Shown here in pieces: positions 34,524 to 46,200 of a DNA stretch of 64,000 bases. This DNA comes from Zizania palustris (taxonomy: Eukaryota > Streptophyta > Magnoliopsida > Poales > Poaceae). Made by a program: the position numbers and the translations under genes. The notes beneath the pieces were generated by a model that did not search any database, was not told where the DNA came from, and worked only from the letters and a program-made list of their open reading frames with translations. Position 1 is the stretch's first letter. Each line of letters begins with the position of its first letter. The stretch is taken from positions 30,566,162 through 30,630,161 of the forward strand of contig JAAALK010000287.1 in NCBI GenBank assembly GCA_019279435.1, read 5' to 3'.

Positions 34524-36893
34524 ATGGAAGGAGGCGGACGCAAGAGGGGCAAGCCCGACGGCGCGAACGGCGCCTCCGCCGCCAGCGGGAAGCGCGCGCG
34601 AGGTGAGTCCAAGTGGAGCCGCCCGCCCCTTCCGCCCTCCGCCCTCCGCCCTCGTCAGTCTCAAACCGCCCTCCCGTGATATTTGCTTCTCCTTCTTCGG
34701 GGCGTGTGCTCGTTGCTTAGATTGAGCATCTCGGCTTAGAGATGTCAGCTGTGCTTCTCTGCTTGTCCCGGTAGGGTTTAGGTGTGTAGGCCGCTACTAA
34801 TGGGTGGTTTTTGTTTGGTAAATGCGTGCAATTGTGTGTGGTTTAGATTTTAGAAGCTCTTTGTTGCTTAGATTCGCTATGTTAGTCTGTGTTCTTCGTT
34901 GGAGATTCAGACGGAAGGCCATTGCTTCTGTTTTGTGAATTAATTATGGTTTTCCATCTCCACTAGCCGCTTAATAGTTTGAGGATAACTTGGAAGAAAT
35001 CTGTGGGTAGTGGATGAGTTCAACTTAGTGTAGTTAGTTAATGCGCTATTTTGTAGTGGTTACATTAGTTAAATACTTAAATGGGTGTTAATGTTCTACT
35101 GTGTACCAACATTAGTAAATCAACAACTATTAACTTGGCACGCGTAATTAATTTGATGTAACAGAATCGGAGTCTTTTCAAACTGGTGTAGGAAGCAAAT
35201 TGAAGCCATGCAACAAATTTTTCAGGTTATAATCCAACTTAAAATGAACTCCACCCGGTAACATTTATTATCCATAGTTGTTATTTTTTATTAAAATTTT
35301 ACTTGTATTTTAAAAGAATATATTGTTGCTAACAAATCAGCAAGTAAGATTGTGCTACAGGTTCTCCCTAATCCAAGCTTAAGAAACACTCACTGGAGTA
35401 AAATTGGAATGTGCACGGTTGTGCCAAATCACTTTGAATCTGTGAAAGATGCAACAACAGTATAAGGATATGTAACTCCTTTCCAGATGAACAATCTGTC
35501 AGTAATATCATGATGCAGCTTCATATGCTCAAATTGAGAAAAAGAAGATTGAATACATGACTTGGGAACTGCAATTGAACTCCACACCTTGAAATTCCTC
35601 CACCTATATTCTTTGTAATGTATAATATTTATCCTAACATTTGCTACATGCAGGGGCAATTTTACTACTGTATGGTTTGAATCTATACTTCCATCAGTAG
35701 TTGCTCTTTTAGATCTTCACTGTTGAGCACCACAAACTTATGATGCTATTAGGCAGTATCAAAATTTGTGCCTATGATCCAGATCACTTGTTAGCAACAT
35801 TGCACTGTTAAGCTCATGTTTTAGAATGTAGTTTTCTTTCATGTTATTTTAAATGTGGTGTGGTTCTAGAAACTTTTCTGCAGTTCATATTGCATTTTAT
35901 GTTCAGCTGTTGTAGAATAGCATTTATTCTTCAGCTGTTGTCATCGTTCCTAATCATTGTTAATGACTAATGAAGACTTTTGCCTTGTTAATGTTCACAT
36001 GTTAGAATGTTCCAAGTCAACACGAGCTGCATTTACAATGAAGTCTTCTGTGCAGTTCTGCAATTAGGACATATTACTTGCATTGTCTATTGCTTACCCC
36101 CATGATATTATTATTGTGCAGTACTGCTGGTTGTCCCTTCGGTGAGGGTTGCCACTTCCTCCATCACTTCCTTGGTGGCTACCAAGCTGTTGCAAAGATG
36201 ACCAATCTTGCTGGCCCAGCTCTTGCGCCTCCTCCAGGAAGAATGCCAATGGGAACTGCTGCTCCTGTTGGGCCACCTACATCCACTGTTAAGACTCGCA
36301 TGTGCAACAAGTATAACACTGCAGAGGGATGCAAATGGGGGGAAAAGTGCCACTTTGCGCATGGTGAGAGGGAGCTCGGCAAGCCTATGTTGATGCACAG
36401 CTCAATGCCACCCCCAATGGGACCAATGCCCACTGGTCACTTTGCACCCCCAATGCCTAACCCTGGCATGGCCACTCCAGCAAGCTTCGGCGCCTCTGCC
36501 ACAGCCAAGATCAGCGTCGATGCGTCCCTTGCAGGTGGCATTATTGGGAGGGGTGGGGTTAACACAAAGCAGATATACCGAGTCACTGGGGCCAAGATGG
36601 CTATCCGTGATCATGAATCAGATGCCAACTTGAAAAACATTGAGCTTGAGGGAACATTTGATCAGATCAAGAACGCTAGTGCAATGGTGAGGGAGCTGAT
36701 TGTCAGCATCGGTGGCAATGCCCCTCCACCAGCAGCCAAGAAACCTACTGCAGGATCTCATCGCGGTGGAGGCCCAGGAAGCAACTTCAAGACCAAGCTG
36801 TGCGAGAACTTCACCAAAGGGTCGTGCACTTTTGGTGACAGATGCCATTTTGCCCATGGCGAAAATGAGCTGCGCAAATCAGCTGGCGCTTGA
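34524..36893 (+). CDS. CCCH zinc finger and KH domain RNA-binding protein
   Basis: Three exons, 34524-34602, 35165-35225 and 36122-36893, in phase, give 303 aa. The order is CCCH - CCCH - KH - CCCH. Finger 1 spans the exon 2/3 junction (C-x8-C-x5-C-x3-H, KPCNKFFSTAGCPFGEGCHFLH), finger 2 is CNKYNTAEGCKWGEKCHFAH and the last is CENFTKGSCTFGDRCHFAH near the C-terminus. The KH core, with its GxxG loop GRGG in GGIIGRGGVNTKQI, lies between them. This is the architecture of the Arabidopsis KHZ1/KHZ2 type and the rice C3H14/31-like group, nuclear/cytoplasmic RNA-binding proteins linked to flowering and senescence in Arabidopsis. Exon 1 encodes a short lysine/arginine-rich start. Long introns of about 560 and 900 bp separate the exons. 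Confidence 0.93.
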
Positions 36894-37331
36894 GATACAT
36901 GTGGTTTGTAGTGATTAGTCATTGCAACTCACGCAGGGAGCTGATGTTCAAATTTTCTGGCTGTGTTTAGGCGTGTGCCATCAATTCTACCTCTGGATTC
37001 TATATTATAGTTTCTTTGCGCTCTGTTTCTCGAATGCCAATGGTCGTAACTCTGTTATCTGTTAGTTGATGCTGCTTTTTGTAGAGTATCTCTTCATTTT
37101 GGATTTTTCGCTCCTCCATCACAGCAAACATTCTTTGAAGGAACAAAATCTAGCGAGCTTTCATCATACAAACCGGTTGATCCTGCAAAATTTGAACATG
37201 GCTGACCTAGAAAAGAGTTCAAAAAAAAGCAACAGTTATTACATCTATAACTGTGACACGAAGAAGAGGGTTATAACTTATCTCTCTACATACAACACGG
37301 GAGCAACTCTCTACGCTACGCTGGTCACTCA
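36894..37331. other. Convergent 3' region between the CCCH/KH gene and NSE4
   Basis: Both neighbours end here, so the stretch is mostly their two 3'UTRs. The frame 37066-37602 is a long antisense frame to the last NSE4 exon and is not supported as a gene. Confidence 0.65.
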
Positions 37332-40141
37332 CTACGACGCATGCTGGCCTCCGAAGAGGCGCCTCCGCTTGGAGGTTTGCTTGTCCTCGGGCGTCTCCGC
37401 GACAACCATCTGGTCCTGCTGCAATACCAGGCCTCGGTTCCGGGTGAGCTTCCTGATGGGTGTTCTTTGCACCTCCTGCTGCTCTTGCTCCTGCTGGTCA
37501 TCATTTCCGGCGCAGGGGGTGCTCTCCGAGGTCGTCCTGTGCGGCATCAGTTCCTCACCATCCGCAACGACGTCTTGCATAAGCTGGAGACGGATAAAAT
37601 GAGATGGGAAAATAAAAAAGATTAGGTGATGCCTTGAATGGTGAGTGAAAACAGAAGCAGAGTTGCTTCCATTCTCGCGGGAAAAAGAAGGGGGAAAGGT
37701 GGTCCGATCTTATAGAACTGGTCAAGACAAAATCAACGCAAGGATATTCATCCGGGCCTAATGTACTGCATGCCGCATTGATATCAAATAAATGAGGACG
37801 AATGATGTCTACTTTTGAGAAAACCAGCATCCCTAAATGGCTAAATGGGGCGGTCTTATCAAACAGAAGAATATTTCTATATATCACTAACATACCTTCC
37901 AGTCTCTGAAATCAAATCTGAAAACAAAATGGCTGTAGGAGACTTCTCCTGAGGCTATGGCAGTAGCAGCAGGTGCATTTCTAGGATCTGTATAGAATTA
38001 CATTAGATAAAACAGCACAGTAGCAGATCTCATCATATCATTTAAGAAAAAAATGAGGCTAACAGAAGAGGCTGTTAGTACTTACATACTATATGATGCC
38101 CGTTGTCATCTATGTTTATTGCCACCCTGCCATCTTTCACTAGGAAGGACAGTGCAAAAATGTTTTCAACAGTTTGGGCAAAAGAATGTCTGTTCAAAAT
38201 AAGGTTCTCCAGCCTTGCCCTTTTCTTCCTCCTCAGGATGTCAAATATAACAGACACATTCCTGTCAGTGTCTGTCTTTACCCCCTCCAAAGAATCAGCA
38301 AGCTGAATATAAAGCAGCAGCATATCATTATTCAGGGTAAGATATGAAACAGTGTACAAGTCCAGTTATTGCATATAAATATAAATAAAATAAAATTCCG
38401 TGAAAAAGAAGATAAGTCTTTGTTACAGACAAGAAACTTGATGTGGACGAAGAATATAAATGGTAGTGTCCCAGGTGTTCTTTGGAGAAAAAGGTTCCAT
38501 GGTTTTGAACATGTAAGTAACAGAGTTATAAAATGGAATCCAGTAGACAGGTATTGCTAAGTTCCTAGTCAATAGCATGAATATGGTAAAGCACCAGATG
38601 CAATTTATTCAAAAAAAAGAGCCAGATGCAATCTGCCTAACAATATGTTAAATTTGGAGGGGAAATGAAAACCATGATGAAAGAAATGTCAAATGTATAA
38701 ATAGATATTATGATTTCATTAGCCTCTACCATACCTTTATATAACATACAAAAGCATATGGCTACCTGTTCAGGACGAGTATTTTCGGTTGGCCTCGCAG
38801 TTCGTTTCCTATTGACAACTGCAACTTTTCGCTGCTTTATTTCTGTATTCATGGGTCCAAGCCTGTAAAGATTAAGAGTGTGCATGGTCTAAGTAACCTA
38901 CCAGATAGAAACAAGGCAAGAAATTCTGTAAATATACAAAGACAGAGGAACTTCATTACATTGTGCAGCATCCAGGTGCAGCCCTTAAGACATGGGACAC
39001 AGAAAGCCCAATATCGTCCCAGCGCAATGAGGCAGCTTCAGAATCAATGCCCCCTGGTTGCCCAAATTTCTTCAGCACTGCTGTTACAAAATCAGAGGGT
39101 GTGATTCCTTCACTTGACTGTGACCTCACAGATGTTACGAAGGTGTTTGCAATGTCCAGCAGAGCTTCTGCATCAGCTATTTGCTCCCTAGGCCTCTGCA
39201 CTGCAGTGTACAAGGAAACTTTGATTTTGTGTTCTTCAAGTGAAACCATCACTTAAGCCCGTTCAAAACTACAAACAGCTTATGGATTATTGCTGGCGCA
39301 ATTCCCAAGCTCCTAAACGGTACAGTTTCAGAAAAAACTTTATATATGAAAAATGACACAATAAATGATTTAGAGCTATTTATCAACTTTCTAACATTAA
39401 ATGATTAAATTTATTTGTTTGAACCCTGAAATAATTGGCATAAATTCATTTCATCCATAATCCAGCATCCACCTTCTTTAGTTGACGAAAATGTTATCTT
39501 GATACTCTGAAATAATCTATCAATGTTTCCAGATTGTACTGCACTTGAGTTACTTATAACGCAAAGAAACAACTTCCAATTAAGTAACTAGGTGTAGCTG
39601 AATCTATTGACAACCTTGTTTCTCAAGCGATCTAGGCATCCAGCAGCAACTTCACCAGCTAGAGCTAATAGTCCGAGTACACACTTATTGCAATATATTT
39701 ATAATTTTGACTCAGACACAGCACAAATTGGAAGCAGCAACTTCAAGGCAAACATAATTACATCACGCCACGCCAGAGCTGAAAGTGTAATCTTAAACAG
39801 ATCGAAACATAACTTATACTGCTTGGTTTTTTGCAAGAGGCACATACCGAGCTCGTGCAGGCACTCCACCTGCGTGATGATGGCGGCGAACTTGTCTGAA
39901 TCCGCCCTCGCCATGGCATCCTTCTCATCTGCGGCGGACAACACAGAGCACAGCTCAAATCACACTGACCCGCACCAACCCCACCCACCCAACCCCGGGA
40001 AGAAAAAAAAACCCGACGAGCCCTACCGCTGACGAGATTCTTCACGGCGAGGTACCGCGACCGGAGCATCCGCCGCTCCGCAATCCCTTGATCCCTCCCT
40101 CCGCCGCCGCCTCCCCTGCCCTCCGCCGCCGCGGAAGCCAT
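37332..40141 (-). CDS. NSE4: NSE4, kleisin of the SMC5/6 complex
   Basis: Bridges the SMC5 and SMC6 heads in the complex that handles DNA repair and replication stress in the nucleus. Seven minus-strand exons: 40141-40027, 39928-39848, 39200-38960, 38862-38766, 38302-38086, 37987-37896 and 37583-37332, in phase, for 364 aa. Family hallmarks follow in order: MLRSRYLAVKNLVS, DSDKFAAIITQVECLHEL, VQRPREQIADAEALLDIAN (Nse3-binding region), GPMNTEIKQRK, then the winged-helix C-terminal domain (RARLENLILNRHSFAQTVEN, ALSFLVKDGRV, SYSHFVFRFDFRDWK). The C-terminus is Gln-rich and then basic (KRRRL). A GC-rich CpG-like block lies upstream (40150-40340). The match to Arabidopsis NSE4A is strong throughout. 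Confidence 0.95.
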
Positions 40142-42529
40142 CCGATACCTGGAGGCTGGAGCTCCGAAACCCTAAACCCCCAAATCGCCCGCCCTAATAT
40201 CGCGCGCCGGCTCGACGCGATCGGGGAAGCGAGCCGCCGCGAGCGCGCGGTGAGTGGAGATTCTGGCGAAATTTCGAGGGGACCGGAACAGCCGCCGGGC
40301 GACAGGGAGGCGCGGATTTGAAAGCTCGCGGTGGAGCCTTCCCGAGGAAGCCTTCCTGTAGAGGCCCCCGCCTCTCGACGGCAGAGAGCTCCCGTTTTTC
40401 TCTCTTTTTTTTTCCTTTTTTGGCTGAGCTCTGGAGGGGAAGTTAGGTGGACCCATCTGCCAGTGACGTGGAGATGTGGGCTCCGTGTCGGGGTTGTTTT
40501 TTTTCGTGTGGTGTGGGACCCACGTGTCAGTGAGTGGGTGTTCGGCTCGGCCGTGGCGTTGGGTGGGCCGGAGGAGCGTGAGGCGCGCGACGTGGTTGTG
40601 CGCGGAAGTCCGTGCATCTGGTTTAGTGGACTCTGTGAAGTGACATGTTCGGGTGGGGCCCGCGTTTCAGTCGGTAGAGGTCTATGGACCGTTTCTGTTG
40701 AGTGATTTGAGCGCTCCGTGAATCCGACTCCCGCTCGCTGTTTTGAGCCAGGCGCTGGGCGGCTTCCAGATTTTGGGGAATTTGGTTCAAAAATATCAAA
40801 TTTTTGGTTCTTTGACCGCGCTGGAAAACTAATTAAGATCCGTTTGTTAGAGTTTCGGTTCCTAAAATTTATATTGAAGCTAGCTAGACCCTGCTTCACC
40901 ACTTCAATTTATTTTTTAGAGTGCTTTCAGTGGAATCAACTACTTAGGAAAATGATTTGGTTCGACTCATTCTAATAGACCTGCCAAATGTATCATAACT
41001 ATAGGTTGTACCTGTGTATTTTGAAATTTGGAAATGGTTCCCAAAACCATTTTAACCCGTTGGTTACCCTATTATGCGATTTGCTTGGTTAGAGCTATAA
41101 CTTATAATACGCATCCAAATGGTTTTTCACCGTCTTATATTTTTCAACCTTAGCTTTTAAATTGCTTAGAATACATGTATGAAAATCTTAGCCTCGAATT
41201 AACTTTCGTTGTTATCTTAGGCTCCGTTTAGATTGGGGTTGCTTGTTTTTAGAGACTAAAGTTTCTCATTTAGTCCCTAAAATCTCAAACATGATTGCTT
41301 ATTGGAACTAAACTTTAGTTGAATGTTGCTTATTGGGACTAAAAACGTTATGCACACTTTATCCTCATTTATGAACTCCTCGTAAAATAATGTTTAGTCC
41401 TACATCCAAACAAGAAGACTAAACTTTAGTCTCTACTAAAATAAGTAAGTTTTAGTTGTTAAAAATAAGTAAGGTTCAAAATGGCCTTACATAGATTTAG
41501 CTTATAATCCGCAGCTAACTTCGTTAGATTTTCATATTGGCTGAGCATATCTGTGACTCGCGTCAATGCATCAGTCTCCGGATGTCTTTCTCCACAGCTA
41601 TAATAAAACAAAGCTACTCCCCAAATCATCCTAAATTTGTGTCTTTAAATTTTAAAATTTTTATAAAATGTAGCAACCTAATATGTAAAACATCATTTTT
41701 ATCTCTAAAATACATACACTACTATTTTTAAATCCACCCTCGTTTACTTCCAAAAAGATATCTTAGTCTTTTTAATATCCCCTCTAACCCGAATATCCGA
41801 TCCTAAAATCCGAAACATAATAATTAACCACTAAAACCTTTAACATTTAATATTTATCATTTATATATAAATGATACATGGGTTATATAAGAGTTTGTTT
41901 GGCTATAGCTTTAACTTATTTGTCTCGTGAAGCTGAAGCCAAGTCAAATACTTTTCCTGAGGAGAAAATTTAACGTAGCCGATTTCAAATGCCCTACTCA
42001 AGTTTCAGCGTGATTTGAGAATTCGGAACCAAACAACCCTAACTAAGAGCATCTCCAAGAGATGACCTAAATTTTATTCCCTAAATTATACATAGGGATC
42101 ATCTTAAATTATATCTCATTCTAAAAATTAATCAATCTACAACAATTTCCTTATAATTTCGATCGCTATTTTTAAATTCTACAAATATGGCCTATAATAT
42201 ATAGTAATTTTGAGTAAATCTATGATGCATTCAAATATATCGATCCATATTTTTTAAATCCTACAAATATGGTCTATAATATATAATAATTTTGAGTAAA
42301 ACTATAATGCATTTAAATATATGTATTATCCAACTTATAACAACACATACGAGAAAAATAATGTACATGCAAGAGAAAAATATGTGCAAATGGAAATAGA
42401 GACTTACCAAATTAATCCTATATTTGAGAGAAATAAATGATGATTTGGGAATAGATTAGGAAAATAACTCATTAAGAAAAACTCTTGCAGCTTTATTTTT
42501 CACAAAATACTTAAATTCAAATTTAAATA

Positions 42530-42931
42530 TCTCTACTATTATAAAGCGGCTAGTTTTCGTTCGTCCGTCCGCAACCCCGTACTGCCTCCCCACCTCCCAC
42601 AAAAACCAATCAAAACTTATACCCTATAAAAACCGGTCCCCAACCGCCCGAACCCGCGCAGCACCTTGCGCTTCTGCGTGAGAAAAAAAGAAGAAAAGAG
42701 GAAAAAGAAAAAAGAAGAAAAGAAAAAGGAAAAAGAATAAAAAATAAAATAAAATAAAAAATAAAAAACAAGAAAAAGAAAACTGTATTTATATTTCAGT
42801 ATTTTAATTTATGTATTTTGTGGAAAGTAAAAGCTCTTAGATTTCTGGAAAAATCATGTAGAAACATGAATTTTGCGTAAAAAACATATTATAAAATAAG
42901 ATTATATTGTAAACCACAGGACTATGACTAG
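42530..42931 (+). mobile_element. Possible non-autonomous Helitron
   Basis: The left end TCTCTACTATTATAAAG is the typical 5' terminus of grass Helitrons. About 400 bp on, the sequence reads CTAG followed by T, and the base before the left end is A, so insertion between A and T fits. The expected GC-rich hairpin about 10 bp before CTAG is not obvious, which weakens the 3' end. The interior contains a polypurine tract and no frame. Confidence 0.45.
42665..42785 (+). repeat. Polypurine (A/G) tract
   Basis: About 115 bases are almost purely A and G on this strand (repeats of GAAAAAG, AAGAAAAG and AAATAAAAT). It begins some 450 bp upstream of the SRF start codon. Purine-strand tracts like this can adopt unusual DNA structures. 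No function is shown by the sequence. Confidence 0.8.
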
Positions 42932-43230
42932 TAATTTTCAACATGCTCTCCCGCCCCGTCACGGCCTCTCACGCGCCGGGACGTGACCCACTCTCCCGTC
43001 TTCCTCCTCTTCCCGCTCCCCTCTCTTCCCTCCCAAAGCGAGAAACCTCCGGAACAGTCGAAAAACCCTAAACCCTCCTCTCAGCTACCGGTAGGTTTCC
43101 CCGATTCGCGGGCGGATTGCTCGGTCCGATCGGGAGCCGGCCGGCCGGCCGGCCGGTCGCGGATTTGGGGGGAGGATTCGGGAGCATCGCGTCGATCGCT
43201 GGTCTACGGAAGCTTCGAGGGCTTCGCGGA

Positions 43231-46200
43231 ATGGCGGCGTTTCCTCTCATCCTAACCGCGGTGGTGTTGTGCTCCGCGTTCGCCTCCGCGTCTGGCTTCA
43301 CCAACCCGGCCGATGGTACGTTTTCTCATACCCCCACCCCCACCCCCCAAATCTGTAGCGATCGAACTGTTACCATTTGGTGTCTGTACTCGAGGGCTGT
43401 TTCGTGTTGCCGCGACAGTGCTCGCGCGAGCAAGCGTGCATTCGCTGGCATGGTCGCGTGGTGATTATCAGTTCGTGCTCACAGTTGATAATGGTGTTGG
43501 TGTTGCTTCTGGTCCTGGGCATATCGATACGTGACTACGTGCCACGGTTAGAGTGTGCTTTCTAGTGTATTCGTGCCGTAGTTCCCTTTGTCCAATTCCT
43601 GCGTGTGATGGGGACTTCATGTTTGCCATCGCCATCTCTTTGGACATGCATGTGTTATGCAAATGGACTGTGTATGTATCTCGGTGCCATGAACTTTGTA
43701 TGTAGGGCTTCATTGCCTTGTGTTTGATTTTCTATTATGCCTGGTTTCTCTACAGCTTTAGGCCTTTGGGAATTATATCGCACATTGGAGTCGCCATGGC
43801 AGCTTTCTGGGTGGAAATTTGGGGGTGGTGATCCCTGTGGTGGGGGTGGTGAACAAGGATCGTGGCACGGAGTATTTTGCAGGGACTCGTCCATTGTCAT
43901 TATGTAATTATTCAGTTAATTCTTAACTTGCTGAATAGTTTTACCTGCAACTTTATTGGGATGATTAATTGCATTGTGTATTTTTCTGCTCTGTTACTCA
44001 TACACAGAAATATTAGCGGGCTAGGGGTTGGCGGGTGGCTTGGTCCTCAGCTGCTCAAGTTTTACTCTTTGAAAGCACTGTGAGCTTGTCACCACTAAGT
44101 TTGTGATATCTGTTAGCATGTCATGATTTTGCAGAGCTTGATTCAGTTTTTAATTCTTTTGCTTTGCTTAATCATGATGATGTCAGGGACGTGAGCTTCA
44201 ATAACATTGCGGGTGAAATCCCGCCCAATTTGCCCCCAAATGTGGAATACCTGTGATTCTCTTTGCCCTTTGGTTATCCCCCTTTTATCTGAGTTAAATA
44301 CCGATGTGAATTATGAATGAAATGACCATGATATGTCATTATATTCTTCTTCTGTAGAAATTTTGCAGCCAACAAGTTCGAGGGGAGTATACCACCGTCA
44401 TTGCTGTGGTTGCACTCCCTGAAATATCTGTGAGTGCATTTTTAGCAATTGGAGTACTTCCTATAGTGAACTCTCGTTGCATAACCAAATAACTGGTCTG
44501 TAATCTTTGCTGCAGGAACCTCAGCAACAATAAACTCTCTGGAATAATTGGTGATGTTTTTGTCAACATGGAAAGATTAGGAACAATGTACAGTTCCCAT
44601 ATGCTGATTTCATTCTCCTCTGAAATGAATCAGTTTTTGCTTGCACTTTGACCTGCAACTGCATGTGAATTATTGGATCCCAAACATCATTCAATATTTG
44701 TATGTACAAGAGAAGCTTCAGCCGCACATAAGTACATATATTTGTGTTCCTGCATCGTCACCTCTACTATGTGCATAATGGCATGTTTGCTTGCATTAAC
44801 ATACATCATAATGGATCATCTGATGTAGTTTGCATATATGCATATATGTTCTGCATATGCATAGGGGTGGATATCAAGCCAGTTCGGCTCAGCTCGTTTG
44901 CCAGCTCGAGTTGGCTAGCTTGTGAGCTAAATAAAAAAACTCTGTATGACTGTATACAAGTATATGACATCAATACATCATTTCCACGCTTAATGCAGAC
45001 TTCAGTGATGTACAATCTAATATAAAGCATTCATGAATACTTAGAAGCATGCAAAGATTCTGGTACAATAACATGTACTGCTTCATTGATGTATAATATG
45101 CATTTTCAGCAGGAAGATTAAATGAAAGCATTAGGCATTACACTTCAGCATTGGCTGCAAATGATTTGGAAAAAAAATGAAGCTGGCTAAGCACAGTGAA
45201 CTAGTGAAGTAAAAAACTAGTGTAAATAACACAATTTAACAGATGGTAAGCAGCCAGACATGTACACTGTCTTTGCATTTGCATTTACTTGGTTTATTAA
45301 AATTGCTGAAGACTAACATACGTTATACAAGAAGCTAAAAATAGGGTGGTTCACTGTTAAGCAGATTGATTTTACTTGTTAAGAAAAACAAAAGCGAAAA
45401 CAAGTAGCTTCTGGCCTATTCATTGCTCCCAGCTCGTTTGGCTTGCGTGCGGCTCTTGAGCTAGCTTGAGCTGGTTCATTAACATAACGAGCTGAAGCAT
45501 TGGCTTGAGCTGGCTATATATCTTTTCATGATTAAATCTTTTGCTCACTTTACCTAATATTTGTTCCCCTTTCAACTTCAGGGATTTATCATTCAACTCT
45601 TTCTGTGGCGACCTGCCAACATCGTTTAGCTTGTTGAAGAACCTTCATCACCTGTAAGAATGGTGTGCCTTCTTAACGATTTCATGCACATAGGTTCTGG
45701 AATGTTGATAACATGTTTATTTTGCTTTTATTGTACAGTTACTTACAACACAATGAGTTCACAGGATCTGTAATTTTGTTAGCAGGCCTTCCATTGTCAA
45801 CCCTGTAAGAAATTCCACTGAATTGTATCCATCTTTATATTAGCCAGTTATCTCATTAAACTGACAATTATCAACTGATTGCAGCAACATTGAAAATAAT
45901 AGCTTCAGTGGTTATGTGCCTGGAACTTTTGAGTCAATTCCTGAGTTGAGGTATTGGATTCTGCTTAATATCTCAATTTCCTTCCTTAGGATGTTGTGTA
46001 GATAAGTTGCCCTGACTTCATATCTAGTTGAAACAAGTGACTAATCTAACATTACAGGATTGATGGAAACCAGTTTCAACCAGGTTCCAAACATGCATCA
46101 TCCTCGTTTACCAGGAGTGTTCATTCACCAACTCCACTTCCACTTCCCCCTCCCCCTCCCCTCCCACCCCCACCCCCACCTCCACTCCTGCCCGCACCTT

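Larger units (their letters stand above)
40150..43230. other. Intergenic region between NSE4 and the SRF receptor
   Basis: To about 40700 this is GC-rich promoter-like DNA of NSE4, where opposed open frames reflect composition. From 40990 on it is repeat-rich. Around 41220-41460 a fold-back-like relic carries GACTAAAGTTT and AAACTTTAGTC motifs. 42050-42500 begins with the MITE-like GAGCATCTCCAAGAG. A Helitron-like piece is at 42530-42931. At 42665-42790 there is a purine tract. The SRF leader starts near 42960 and includes GGCC repeats at 43137-43157. No further gene was recognised. Confidence 0.55.

Noticed and set aside
40042..40902. 286-codon minus-strand frame upstream of NSE4
   Set aside because: It overlaps NSE4 exon 1 out of frame and is Arg/Ser/Pro-rich, a GC-composition artefact.
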